Below, piece by piece: positions 6,700-15,549 of a stretch of 55,824 nucleotides of DNA. Numbering within the stretch: position 1 is the first letter of the stretch; each line of letters begins with the position of its first letter. The notes beneath the pieces were generated by a model. That model had not been told where the DNA came from. It saw only the letters and a program-made list of their open reading frames with translations, and ran no database searches. The translations under genes and the position numbers were made by a program. The DNA comes from Candidatus Poseidonia sp. (GTDB taxonomy: Archaea > Thermoplasmatota > Poseidoniia > Poseidoniales > Poseidoniaceae): assembly GCA_016778305.1 (NCBI GenBank), contig JADHPT010000012.1, forward strand, positions 1 through 55,824, given 5' to 3'.

Positions 6700-8772
6700 T
6701 CACTCATTGGTATAGGTCGGACGACGGTTCTCGATCAAAGCTGAGAGCCCTTCAAGGGCGTCTTTGGTCGAAAAAATCGCGTTCAGACCGTCCAGCTCCA
6801 ATTGCAGACCATCCGGCAGTGAAGTTGACGCGGTGGCATCAATGAGATCACTGGCCATCTTCAATCCAATCGGGGCAGTGAAGGAGAGGCTCTTGATCTG
6901 GCGAGCAACCATTTTCTCTTCGGCGTCAAATCCATCTGGACAATCGCCCTGCATCAGTGAGACCATGTTGGCATCGCTGAAAAAGGAGGTTGCAAATTTG
7001 GCAACGGAGGATTCCGGGTTGGCAGGATGGCCCGGATATTTGCTCGCAGGTTTTCCTTGATGGGCTAATTCTTGGATGCATGATTCAACACCTGCAACGT
7101 CCACGAGGTGGGTGACAAAACCAAGGTCGTGAGCTGTGGAAGCATTCATGAAATTCCCTGCGAGTACCGCCCATCGTGCAGCTGGAATACCGCAGATACG
7201 AGCAGGTCGCTGAGAGCCCCCCAATCCAGGATAGATGCCGATGGATGTTTCAGGGAAGCGGAATTGTGTCCTGCGTGTACCGATTCGGTAATCACATGAA
7301 AGGGCCAATTCCAGCCCGCCACCGAGAGCAAGTCCAGTGGTCAGAGCAACGGTCGTTTTGGATGATGTTTCCAGCATGTTGAGCAGATCGTGGCCTTCTG
7401 ATGTAAAGTCGTAGATATCAGGAATCGCATCGGCTCGGATTTTATCAACGAAGAACTTGACGTCTGCTCCGGCAACAAATGCCTTGCCCGCGCCGTCGAG
7501 CACGATGGTATGGACGTCAGGGTTAGCATTGGCTGCTGCGACTGCTTTGGTCAGTTGTTGAACGACCGTCACATTGAGCGCGTTCATGGCCTCTGGTCGG
7601 TTGATCGTGAGGGTTGCAACGCCCTTTGAGACATCGCTGTCGACGTAAGAGAAGTCCCATGGTTGGTCGCCTTGCTCGGTGAAGAGTGAAGGAACCACCC
7701 AACCCTCGCCAGCGGTTTCGCTGTAGGCTTGGGCCATGGCACATGAACGCGCAACGCCCATGCGATTCATCAATTCGAACGGTCCTCGAGCCCAACGCAA
7801 ACCAACCTTAGCGCCTCGGTCAACATCTTCCATGCTGCAAATGCCTTCATCGACAATTTGGGCGGCGACACCGAAGACGACGCCGAGCAAACGTTCGCTG
7901 ACAGTCGTGTATTGCTCTTCTGTGTATCCCGCTTCTTGATCGATGACCCATTGCTCATTTGCTGCAACCAATTCACGCAAATTTTGTGCGCCGTCATAGC
8001 GTGGTGTCTTCAATTGTTCAGCAAGATAATCGGTGGAATGCAAGGCGATGGGAGGGCCTGTCAGGTTCATCAAACCGAAGGGACCCAAACCAATTCGGAA
8101 GGCTTTGCAGGCAATGGCGTCAATCTGTGCAGCGTTGGCAGCACCCTCTTCGAGCAAGAGACAGGCTTCATTGAGCCACGGAACGAAGAAGCGATTCACG
8201 ACAAAGCCAGGTCGGTCAGCACAAACGATGACCACTTTCCCGAGCATCTTGCAGTATTGGACGACCTTATCGACGGTTTCTTGGCTGGATGATACTGCCG
8301 GAATGACTTCGACAAGGCGGTTTTTTGCTGGGTGGTAAAAGAAATGCAAACCAACAAAGCGATCGGCGCGCCCGGTTGCTTCTGCAAGTGCGTTCACCGA
8401 AAGTGAGGAGGTATTGGACGCGAGAATTGTATTTGGTCCACACACTTCGTCAAGAGTGGTAAAGACTGCCGTTTTGACGTCAAAGTCTTCGAACACTGCT
8501 TCGATCACCAGGTCTGTGTCAACGGCCGTGGCGTCAACACCAACAACACCCTTGATTCGTCCTTGAATTTCATCCACTTGGGCAGGAGAAAAGATACGAC
8601 GCTCTACTGCTTCTTTCAAGAAATTGGAGATGATGGACTGGCCTCGTTCAACCCACTGGGACTCACGGTCAACCATTTGAACATCAAATTCTTCTTGCGC
8701 ACTTTTCTGAGCGATTCCTGAACCCATGTTTCCCGCACCGACGACGGCTACGAGCTGAATTGGTTGTGACAT
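6700..8772 (-). CDS. 3-hydroxyacyl-CoA dehydrogenase/enoyl-CoA hydratase fusion
   Basis: The 690-residue protein joins a dehydrogenase and a hydratase of fatty-acid beta-oxidation. From the N-terminus: an NAD-binding domain with GAGNMGSGIAQ (residues 13-23 of this start), a first dehydrogenase C-terminal helical domain, a second such domain, then from about residue 375 a crotonase domain with FVAGADVKFF and the oxyanion-hole block LGGGLELALSCD. This order, dehydrogenase first, is the arrangement known from archaeal crotonyl-CoA hydratase/3-hydroxybutyryl-CoA dehydrogenases and differs from bacterial FadB/FadJ. ATG at 8772 is chosen because the Rossmann fold starts soon after it; an in-frame ATG at 8799 is possible. 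It can act in degradation or in reverse in carbon fixation pathways; degradation is more likely here. Confidence 0.93.
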   Translation of the reverse strand: MSQPIQLVAVVGAGNMGSGIAQKSAQEEFDVQMVDRESQWVERGQSIISNFLKEAVERRIFSPAQVDEIQGRIKGVVGVDATAVDTDLVIEAVFEDFDVKTAVFTTLDEVCGPNTILASNTSSLSVNALAEATGRADRFVGLHFFYHPAKNRLVEVIPAVSSSQETVDKVVQYCKMLGKVVIVCADRPGFVVNRFFVPWLNEACLLLEEGAANAAQIDAIACKAFRIGLGPFGLMNLTGPPIALHSTDYLAEQLKTPRYDGAQNLRELVAANEQWVIDQEAGYTEEQYTTVSERLLGVVFGVAAQIVDEGICSMEDVDRGAKVGLRWARGPFELMNRMGVARSCAMAQAYSETAGEGWVVPSLFTEQGDQPWDFSYVDSDVSKGVATLTINRPEAMNALNVTVVQQLTKAVAAANANPDVHTIVLDGAGKAFVAGADVKFFVDKIRADAIPDIYDFTSEGHDLLNMLETSSKTTVALTTGLALGGGLELALSCDYRIGTRRTQFRFPETSIGIYPGLGGSQRPARICGIPAARWAVLAGNFMNASTAHDLGFVTHLVDVAGVESCIQELAHQGKPASKYPGHPANPESSVAKFATSFFSDANMVSLMQGDCPDGFDAEEKMVARQIKSLSFTAPIGLKMASDLIDATASTSLPDGLQLELDGLNAIFSTKDALEGLSALIENRRPTYTNE

Positions 8773-8814
8773 GACCCCTGCGAGATAAAACCCGCTCATG
8801 AAGCATACGGATGC

Positions 8815-9999
8815 TCAGGATGAGCAAAACATGGTCCATGCTTCATCCATGGCTTCATGAAATCGAGCGGGTGATAGGAATTCAACATGAGCCATCAACG
8901 CTGGATCTGCGGTACGAGGACCGCCTTTACGCTCGCTCCATGTCGTGTGCGTAGCCGTAATCGCCGTCATCCACGCACCTTGGTCTTCTGCAGGCAAGCC
9001 TTGGCCTTCGATCAGGAGCTCTTCATGAGCGGAGCGCAGTGAAGCCAGTACGGGCTGACCTGCAGCCATCGATTCTACGGGAGGGTATCCAAAGCCTTCC
9101 GCTGCAGAAGGAAATAGCAAGGCCTCTGTATGCCACCGGTAGAGGTTGAGGGTTTGGTCGTCAATGCCACTGCCAACATGGGTCCACTGAACGTTATTCT
9201 GTTGTGCATAGGCTGCCGCAGATTGACCCGAATACGGGCATGTATCTCCACCAATGTGATGGATATGAATGGAGGATTTGAGACCGTCGTCAAGTCGCGA
9301 AAGGACGTCGATCAGGTACGCCAAACGCTTGCGTGGTTCGTGGCTGCCCACCACAAGAAAGTGGCATTGTTCCGGGGCGAGGGCGGAAGGTTTGGCCGGC
9401 AGGTCCTCTGGGGGAATGTACCGTGTCGCATCCAAGCCGTAAGGGATACGGAACAGTGGCTTTGAAGGAAGATGCTCTCGGCACAAAGCTTCTGTGGCCT
9501 TGGTATTGCAAATGATACCGTCGGCTCGCTGCAACCCTTTCATGAGACGTTTGAGGTCACGCTTTCGGATCAGAGACGGCCGCAGTTCACCAACCTCAAT
9601 CTTCTGACCTGAGAGTTCAAGTTGTTGAGGAATGAGATGGAAAAAATCGTGCACGTATACCACAACAGGTACTGGACATCGGCGGGGCACCAAATGAGCC
9701 TGTTCTTGATCGCTGACATGAACGAGATGAAGCCGTCCGTCACGATGGAGAGACTTGATGCGCTGCTTGACGGTTCGAGGATGAATGAACCAACGTTTCA
9801 GCAACCGTTGGAAGGCTGACGGCTTTTTGCCCAGATCGTATTCTGCCACCTCAGCGAGCGACCATGATGGCATGGATCCAGATTCTAATGAGGCTCTGAG
9901 ATCGTGGAAGGCTCCACCCAAGCCGGAAAGGGGTGAGAGTACGCCACCGCGTACCAGCAACAATTGCTGTTGCTTTGTTGCAGGCTCATCCCGACCCAT
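8815..9999 (-). CDS. Glycosyltransferase, GT4-like
   Basis: The 394-residue protein looks like a GT-B glycosyltransferase of family 4. It has LLLVRGGVLSPLSGLGGAFHD at the acceptor side, the strand FLVVGSHEPRKRLAYLID, and the donor E-x7-E motif EGFGYPPVESMAAGQP, where the sugar nucleotide binds. ATG at 9999 directly precedes the conserved opening strand; in-frame ATGs at 10032 and 10101 would add a poorly conserved extension. It is about 40 bp upstream of the HAD/ECH fusion on the same strand. The role is probably in surface glycan synthesis. Confidence 0.85.
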   Translation of the reverse strand: MGRDEPATKQQQLLLVRGGVLSPLSGLGGAFHDLRASLESGSMPSWSLAEVAEYDLGKKPSAFQRLLKRWFIHPRTVKQRIKSLHRDGRLHLVHVSDQEQAHLVPRRCPVPVVVYVHDFFHLIPQQLELSGQKIEVGELRPSLIRKRDLKRLMKGLQRADGIICNTKATEALCREHLPSKPLFRIPYGLDATRYIPPEDLPAKPSALAPEQCHFLVVGSHEPRKRLAYLIDVLSRLDDGLKSSIHIHHIGGDTCPYSGQSAAAYAQQNNVQWTHVGSGIDDQTLNLYRWHTEALLFPSAAEGFGYPPVESMAAGQPVLASLRSAHEELLIEGQGLPAEDQGAWMTAITATHTTWSERKGGPRTADPALMAHVEFLSPARFHEAMDEAWTMFCSS

Positions 10000-10134
10000 G
10001 GTGAATGGAGAGGCTTCGCCCTCTTGAATCATCCAGTCTTTTGGGTGAAACATCGTGCATTGGCAGAGCATACATCCGAAGAGGTGTAGAAAAGAAATCA
10101 AGTAGGGTGGCCCTCACCCACCCTTTGAGCGTCC

Positions 10135-10590
10135 ATGCCACAACCACCAATGACCATACCAGCCGATGATTATCAATCACTCCAGGAAGGCATTGGAGAA
10201 ACCCTCAATCACGGGAAAGCAATCCGTAAGGCGCTTGCCAAGCATTCGGGTAAGGGACCCTACACCGCAGAATGGGAGGTTGAAGCGGCCGTGGAAGCGC
10301 TTCACGTCTTTGCTTCAAGATGGACGATCGAAATTCTTGCCACCTTGTACATTACAGGGCCGCGACGCTTCAATGAGATGAAAAACATGCTTTCAGGCAT
10401 TTCAAGCCGAACGCTATCTGACAAATTGCGCTTCCTCGCTGAAGAAGGACTTGTTCTTCGAGTGGTTACCGATGGCCCGCCTGTGAGGGTGAGTTACGAA
10501 CTCAATCAGCACGGCATGACCTGTGGACGATTGCTCTCACCCTTGGTAGCCCATCTCAAGATGGAACACGGATCGGTTACGTCGGCTTGA
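10135..10590 (+). CDS. HxlR-family winged-helix transcription regulator
   Basis: The 151-residue protein has an HxlR-type winged helix: the FASRWTIEILATLYITGPRRFNE strand-helix block, SSRTLSDKLRFLAEEGLV as recognition helix, and VSYELNQHGM in the wing. About 50 N-terminal residues precede this domain. HxlR proteins are usually dimers that sense redox state or small reactive compounds. No Cys sits near the start of the domain, the redox residue seen in some relatives. It is divergent from the glycosyltransferase at 8815-9999 with a gap of about 135 bp and may control it, which is inference. Confidence 0.88.
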   Translation: MPQPPMTIPADDYQSLQEGIGETLNHGKAIRKALAKHSGKGPYTAEWEVEAAVEALHVFASRWTIEILATLYITGPRRFNEMKNMLSGISSRTLSDKLRFLAEEGLVLRVVTDGPPVRVSYELNQHGMTCGRLLSPLVAHLKMEHGSVTSA

Positions 10591-10626
10591 TTGCCCCACA
10601 CGTATCGTCGCCTTTCGCCACCCTGA

Positions 10627-10634
10627 GATATAAT
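10627..10634 (+). promoter_or_regulatory. TATA-like box before tandem winged-helix gene
   Basis: GATATAAT lies about 57 bp upstream of the ATG at 10688, and a GGAGGAGA ribosome-binding-like stretch lies at 10663-10670. Together these fit a transcript with a leader of about 30 bases. The call is by eye only. Confidence 0.3.
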
Positions 10635-10687
10635 TGGCCACGCAATGAGCCGATGGCTTAAGGGAGGAGAAGGTCAACCTTGGGTGT

Positions 10688-11368
10688 ATGCCTCTCCTTG
10701 CCCAGTGGACCCGTCAGCGACCCTGGCTTGCGGCAGGTATGGCCAGTGCTGCGACCGGCGTGGTTGGGATCGCTGGAGGAATTGCTGCTGCTGCAGGCGC
10801 CATGGGAGCCATGGCCTTTGGTGGAATTTCTACTCGAGCAACCTCACACGAACATCCAGTTCGCCGTCGCATTCTCTCGACGCTTGAAGCCCACCCTGGC
10901 CTCTGCTACAGGGAATTACAAACGGTCATGAATGCAGCCAACGGCACATTGCGCCACCATCTGGACGTGCTTCAATCAAGAAAAGCCGTCACGGTCATGC
11001 CCGTCAACGGCCGTACCTGTTTTTTCGCAGGCGGCCCAAGTCAAGTTGAAGTCTTACGAAGCACCATCGTAGGGGAACAACGCATGGCTCAACAATTGCC
11101 GATTGGACTCTCACTGGTTCAGCGCCTCATCCTCGAAAACATCGAGCGAGAGGGGGTGCCAAGATCTCAGGCCGAACTCGCACGCCGCTTGGGTCGGACC
11201 AGGGCTACCGTTCACAGCGCTGTGAAAGTCCTACGACGACGCGGCATCCTGCGTGATGACCGCATTGAGCACATGCCCCACATCGACATGAACATGTGTC
11301 GTAGCGTCTCACCGATCGTCAATTATGACTTTGTGGACGAACGTCGTAGAATTGACGCCACAGAATAA
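10688..11368 (+). CDS. Membrane-anchored tandem winged-helix regulator
   Basis: The 226-residue protein begins with a Gly/Ala-rich hydrophobic segment (about residues 14-45) and then carries two winged-helix domains. The first spans about 55-115 (HPVRRRILSTLEAHPGLCY, then NGTLRHHLDVLQSRKAV); the second about 135-190 (RLILENIEREGVPRSQAELA, then TRATVHSAVKVLRRRGIL). Two consecutive ArsR/MarR-like domains behind a membrane segment are a known archaeal style, in which DNA binding is tied to the envelope. No sensor domain is visible. The next gene is another regulator in the same direction, 74 bp away. Confidence 0.75.
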   Translation: MPLLAQWTRQRPWLAAGMASAATGVVGIAGGIAAAAGAMGAMAFGGISTRATSHEHPVRRRILSTLEAHPGLCYRELQTVMNAANGTLRHHLDVLQSRKAVTVMPVNGRTCFFAGGPSQVEVLRSTIVGEQRMAQQLPIGLSLVQRLILENIEREGVPRSQAELARRLGRTRATVHSAVKVLRRRGILRDDRIEHMPHIDMNMCRSVSPIVNYDFVDERRRIDATE

Positions 11369-11442
11369 ACGATTGTGAAATCTATCGCTTGAGCGGCAGA
11401 TAGTGCATAGACTTCAAAGGCTCTCGCCGTCGCCTTCCTACT

Positions 11443-12570
11443 ATGTTCTCCGTACGTTTGGTGGAGCAAGCCCTGCCTTCGGTTGACCGTGACATTGATT
11501 CACTGGTTGAATGGATGACAGAGACCTTGTGCCTTGTACGCAAGCGAGGTGATGCGATGGCTGATGGTGGTCGCGCAGGCCCCGTGCATCGATTGCTTCG
11601 AGATCACCTCTTTGGCCAGCCGCAGCGTGCATGGGACGCCCAAATGTTGGCCGATGAATTGGCTTTGATGCCCGCTTCGCTCAACCACCATTTAACGCGC
11701 CTCGTAGAAGCAGGTCTGATCGGCTATACCAACGAAGGGAAAGGATGGAGGAGGTACTACCTTCGCGGAGGGTCCCTGCCCAATGCTGTTGCCTTTTTCC
11801 AACAGCACTGCTTGTTGGTACTCCAGCAGCGAATGAAGCATCTCGAAAGCGATTGGTCACGCCAAGGAAGCACGCTACCCGTTGAATTACCTCAAGATAA
11901 TTCAGCGCCGTTCATGCTCGGCCTGGTAGATCACCGCCCCGTTCCTGACGCATCCACGGGCAGCGCTCGCTCACACTGGATGAACGATTTCGGACTCCTC
12001 GGTGAACGCCCGGGTCAGGAAATCGCTGCCGACTCCATTTCTGTTCGATTGTTCAACACCCTGCTTAACAGAGATGCACCTCTTTCACTCGATGAGGCCG
12101 TTGAGATCCATGGAGGACAAAAAGCACGTACAGGACGGATACTGGAACGCTTTAGGGCATCGGGAATGGTTGAACGGGTCGCACGGACCGACCGTTTGCA
12201 AAGCGCACTTTGGACGGCCATGACAACGCAACACCAACGACGTGGTGAGGATTGGATGTTGAAGAAAGGAGGCTTTCAGCGACTGCTCAATGAAGAGCAG
12301 CAACGGAATCTGCTCAAAGCGCTCGCTCATGGTAGCTTGACCATCGAAGACGTGGGTCAGCAACTTGAGGCGACGGATGCACGTGAACAAATGCTTCTTC
12401 TCAACCTTCTCGGAGGGCGCTTGCCAATGGGATACCGTATGGCTGGCCCAACGCTTGCTTCAGTCCAACGGTCGGTGCAAGACCGTCTCGAACGTGTCCT
12501 ACGAAGAATGGTACGCGTGGCTGACCTTCTCGCAGAGGCAACGAATAGCGACACTGTCGACGAAGCATAA
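11443..12570 (+). CDS. Winged-helix regulator-like protein with long C-terminus
   Basis: The 375-residue protein has an ArsR-like winged helix at about residues 45-105: RLLRDHLFGQPQRAWDAQMLADE, LMPASLNHHLTRLVEAGLIG and a wing with GKGWRRYYLRGG. A second possible helix-turn-helix lies near 200-245 (ISVRLFNTLLNRDAPLSLDEA). The rest is helical and unrecognised. It contains no obvious membrane segment. It lies 16 bp upstream of the dihydrouridine synthase gene and is probably co-transcribed with it, so its target may be the local genes. Domain call for the first winged helix is firmer than for the second. Confidence 0.65.
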   Translation: MFSVRLVEQALPSVDRDIDSLVEWMTETLCLVRKRGDAMADGGRAGPVHRLLRDHLFGQPQRAWDAQMLADELALMPASLNHHLTRLVEAGLIGYTNEGKGWRRYYLRGGSLPNAVAFFQQHCLLVLQQRMKHLESDWSRQGSTLPVELPQDNSAPFMLGLVDHRPVPDASTGSARSHWMNDFGLLGERPGQEIAADSISVRLFNTLLNRDAPLSLDEAVEIHGGQKARTGRILERFRASGMVERVARTDRLQSALWTAMTTQHQRRGEDWMLKKGGFQRLLNEEQQRNLLKALAHGSLTIEDVGQQLEATDAREQMLLLNLLGGRLPMGYRMAGPTLASVQRSVQDRLERVLRRMVRVADLLAEATNSDTVDEA

Positions 12571-12586
12571 TCTCAGAGGCATTTGC

Positions 12587-13612
12587 ATGAGTCAGTTCAT
12601 TGCTCCAAAAATGGGTCGTTGGGAAGGCGAAGCACGACCACTGTTCCTCGCACCAATGTCGGGGGTTTCCGACCTTCCTTTTCGTCTTCTGTCAAAGGAA
12701 TGTGGGGCGGACGTTACCATCACTGAATTCACCAATTCGACCGCACTGACTCGAGAAGCTGCCACCTCTTGGCGGCGCATGGAAACGCATGCGAGTGAAG
12801 TCCCCTTTATTCCACAAATCTTTGGGGGCGATCCCGGTGACATGGCTACCGCAGCCGAAATGCTCGCTCCAAGTGCTGATATCATCGACCTCAATTTTGG
12901 ATGTCCGGCTCCCAAAGTCACCAATATCTGTGCTGGCGCAGCGTTGATGGGTGAACCTGAACGCCTCGTATCCATGGTTGAAGGCATCGTTGATCGAGTT
13001 GATGTCCCCGTTACGGCAAAAATGAGATTGGGTACTGGCTCGGGTACAAATAATGCAACAGACATTTGTCAGCGCCTCGAAAAAGTCGGTGCGCAGCGCC
13101 TGTGTATCCACGGACGAACCCTGCGCCAGCGGTATTCAGGAGTTGCTGATTGGAGCAGCATCAAGGAAGCAGTTGAAGCCGTCAGCCTGCCCGTTATTGC
13201 CAACGGAGATGTGGTTGATGCATCATCAGCAGCGGCTTGCCTCGAACATACCAACGCATCTGGATTGATGATCGGGCGAGGAGCCATCGGGCGGCCATCT
13301 GTCTTCGCTGAAATCAAATTGGGCCTTGGTTGGATGACCGAAGAAGAGGTCCCTTGGATTCACGCCAACGAAGATTGGTCTGCACTCAGTGAAATCGGTC
13401 AGGCATTTGCAGCACGTAAATGGTGCTGGGATCGCTATATCGAATTATCAGAATCGACCATTGGTATTCAGCCTCGGTGGATGCAACGGCATGCGATTGC
13501 CTTCACAAAAGGCTTGCCAAATGCAAAAAAAGTTCGCAGCCTCATGCATGATGAAGATACGGTCAAAGGCATGGCTGATGCTATCAGCCATTTTCTTGCA
13601 AGCAAGGCTTGA
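12587..13612 (+). CDS. tRNA-dihydrouridine synthase
   Basis: The 341-residue flavoenzyme reduces specific uridines in tRNA D-loops to dihydrouridine using FMN and NADPH. It has the FMN-binding LAPMSGVSDLPFRLL (21-35), the active-site Cys106 in DLNFGCPAPK, VTAKMRLGTG, the CIHGRTLRQRYSG block, and VIANGDVVD with MIGRGAIGRPSVF at the phosphate site. ATG at 12587 is chosen because conserved sequence begins shortly after it, although the frame is open to 12365 inside the upstream gene. The stop lies two bases from the convergent uS2 gene. Confidence 0.95.
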   Translation: MSQFIAPKMGRWEGEARPLFLAPMSGVSDLPFRLLSKECGADVTITEFTNSTALTREAATSWRRMETHASEVPFIPQIFGGDPGDMATAAEMLAPSADIIDLNFGCPAPKVTNICAGAALMGEPERLVSMVEGIVDRVDVPVTAKMRLGTGSGTNNATDICQRLEKVGAQRLCIHGRTLRQRYSGVADWSSIKEAVEAVSLPVIANGDVVDASSAAACLEHTNASGLMIGRGAIGRPSVFAEIKLGLGWMTEEEVPWIHANEDWSALSEIGQAFAARKWCWDRYIELSESTIGIQPRWMQRHAIAFTKGLPNAKKVRSLMHDEDTVKGMADAISHFLASKA

Positions 13613-13614
13613 CT

Positions 13615-14223
13615 TCAGAAAGTTGATTCCCAATCAGCGAGGTCATTCGCTTCGGCCCATGCTTCATCCGTTGTTTCTCCACGGACCTTGAGCACTTCAC
13701 GGGCAAGGAGCCAGTAAATGAGAGCGAGTGAACGTCGTCCCTTGTTGTTGGCGGGAAGAGCGACATCGACGTTGCGCAAGTGGTTATTTGCGTCAACAAT
13801 ACCGACGATAGGAAGGCCGGTAGCAACTGCCTCACGGAGTGCTTGTTGGTCGTTCGCCGGGTCGGTCACGAACAAGACGTCAGGTTCGATGTAGGAACGA
13901 AGAGCCGGATTGGTCAATGAACCAGGAATAAAACGGCCAACAGCGGAGTGTGCGCCAACGGCCTCAGCAAAGAGACGAGCAGGGCGTTGTCCATATTGTC
14001 GGGCACTGACCACCATGATCGAAGGTGCGTCAAAGGTGTTGAGAAGGGCGGCAATGGAGCGGATACGAGCATCTGTGGTAGGAATATCCAGCAAGTAGAG
14101 GCCATCTTCTCGAACACGTTCGATGAAGCGGCCCATATCGGTACTCTTCTGTTGAGTACCGATGTTCACGGCGTTCTCCTCATATGTTTCAGCGGAAACG
14201 AGTAAACTGGTTTCTTCGGACAT
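13615..14223 (-). CDS. rps2: Small ribosomal subunit protein uS2
   Basis: The 202-residue protein is archaeal/eukaryotic-type uS2 (S2, SA), which sits on the solvent side of the 30S head-body junction. Typical blocks are GRFIERVREDGLYLLDIPTTDARI, PSIMVVSARQYGQRPARLFAEAVGA, GRFIPGSLTNPA and EPDVLFVTDPANDQQALREA. ATG at 14223 is chosen over an in-frame GTG-type upstream start at 14247. In many archaea rps2 lies in a cluster with rpl13, rps9, rpoN, rpoK and eno; here it stands alone on its strand. Confidence 0.95.
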   Translation of the reverse strand: MSEETSLLVSAETYEENAVNIGTQQKSTDMGRFIERVREDGLYLLDIPTTDARIRSIAALLNTFDAPSIMVVSARQYGQRPARLFAEAVGAHSAVGRFIPGSLTNPALRSYIEPDVLFVTDPANDQQALREAVATGLPIVGIVDANNHLRNVDVALPANNKGRRSLALIYWLLAREVLKVRGETTDEAWAEANDLADWESTF

Positions 14224-14256
14224 TGTTAACCACAGCAAGCAGCCCACAGACCCCCT

Positions 14257-14264
14257 GTATTAAA
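14257..14264 (-). promoter_or_regulatory. TATA-like box for rps2
   Basis: On the minus strand TTTAATAC is centred about 37 bp upstream of the rps2 ATG. The 142-bp interval to the divergent nuclease gene must hold promoters for both. Assigned by eye only. Confidence 0.3.
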
Positions 14265-14365
14265 CCGCTTCGTCCTTGCAAGCCCGGTGAACTTGGTGAG
14301 ATTACAAAAAATCACAGAGGGAAAAGGTATCAAAAAGAGAGGGCTGTGCGCTACATGTGTCGGAG

Positions 14366-15547
14366 ATGGATGCTATCATTCCATCGGGCACCGAACCGAC
14401 CCATCCTGAAGCCGTCGTACGCGATGATGGCTTTTGGGTAAACAACAACGGCGATTGTTTGCCAGTGAGTGCCAGCGACCTCGAACGCTATACCTATTGC
14501 CCGATGTCTTGGTACCTCTCTGCGACGGGACATTCAGGTCAAAGCGATAGCATCATGGCTGGCATCCAACGCCACAAGGCCATTCACGAAGGAGTAAGCA
14601 ATTTTGAAAAATCTCGGCTGCTTACGATGCGAAACCTGACCATTTGGCAATGGTGGTTCGCCGTCGTTGTTATTTTGTTGATAGACACCCTGGCCTTCAT
14701 GAACATTAACGATGCAAATTTTGATACACAGGAGTTCTCCAAATTATTGGCTCTCTGGTCTATTTCATGCCTATTGATCGCCGTTGCTGCAATTTTATTG
14801 CCCTGGCGACGCGCCCTCAATATCTCCGATCCGATGAGGGATCTGCATTTTGAGCAACAAGGGGCGGTCAAACCATATTTTGAACCAATGGGGTTCAAGG
14901 GCGGCTGGCTTCTTGGAGGACGCTTAGAAGTAGCCTTCCTCATTGCATCCATCGTTATTGCCTTGCACGCGATGGCGTTGCAATTTGCAAGTGACCGTGA
15001 GCAAGCAGCCTATGTATTTGCGGTCACGACCATCGGATGGACTTTGTTAGCCTCCTTCAGATTGCAACGGGCTCTCGTTAGCAATAATGAAGCCCAATTG
15101 CTAGCGATTGAAAACGATATCAAATCGGGAACGACTGTCGCTTATTCCGATGACGATAGCACCACTGGTCTACTCAAAAACGCCATGAATGGTCTTCGCG
15201 GACGACCCGATCAAATCGTGATCATCGATGGCGAATTTATTCCCGTTGAGCAGAAAACTGGAAAGGTCCCCTCAAAACCGCACGAATCACACGTGCTCCA
15301 AGTCCTCGCCTACGCCTCCTTGGTCGAAGCAACAACCGGTGCTTCGCCTCCGTACGCGCTTCTTCGTTACGGCCCCGAGCAATTGCACTCCATTTCTTGG
15401 GACGATGAAGCGAAGCTCAAATTGGATCAATTCGTGAAGTCCGTGCAAAAAACGATGGCTGAGGGCGGTGCTATTCGCAACCATGACCGAGAAGGAAAAT
15501 GCCGAAATTGTTCCCGGCGATACGCTTGCCCTGATTCACTTGTTTGA
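14366..15547 (+). CDS. Cas4-like PD-(D/E)XK nuclease with four inserted membrane helices
   Basis: The 393-residue protein has all landmarks of the Cas4/RecB-like nuclease family with a 4Fe-4S site: Cys45 in SASDLERYTYCPMSWYL, His70/His74 in QRHKAIHEG, Asp282 in RGRPDQIVII, Glu295-x-Lys297 in PVEQKTG, Gln312 and Tyr316 in VLQVLAYA, and a terminal Cys379-x2-Cys382-x5-Cys388 cluster. Between the His motif and the nuclease core sit four hydrophobic helices near 92-111, 127-147, 187-207 and 214-231, which no Cas4 I know has. There is no cas1, cas2 or CRISPR array in the window. An alternative GTG start lies three codons upstream at 14357. It may degrade DNA at the membrane, e.g. incoming DNA, but that is inference. 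Confidence 0.75.
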   Translation: MDAIIPSGTEPTHPEAVVRDDGFWVNNNGDCLPVSASDLERYTYCPMSWYLSATGHSGQSDSIMAGIQRHKAIHEGVSNFEKSRLLTMRNLTIWQWWFAVVVILLIDTLAFMNINDANFDTQEFSKLLALWSISCLLIAVAAILLPWRRALNISDPMRDLHFEQQGAVKPYFEPMGFKGGWLLGGRLEVAFLIASIVIALHAMALQFASDREQAAYVFAVTTIGWTLLASFRLQRALVSNNEAQLLAIENDIKSGTTVAYSDDDSTTGLLKNAMNGLRGRPDQIVIIDGEFIPVEQKTGKVPSKPHESHVLQVLAYASLVEATTGASPPYALLRYGPEQLHSISWDDEAKLKLDQFVKSVQKTMAEGGAIRNHDREGKCRNCSRRYACPDSLV

Positions 15548-15549
15548 AA

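Noticed and set aside
13615-14247. Longer start of uS2 at 14247
   Set aside because: The extra MGCLLWLT is not conserved uS2 sequence; the ATG at 14223 opens the normal N-terminus.
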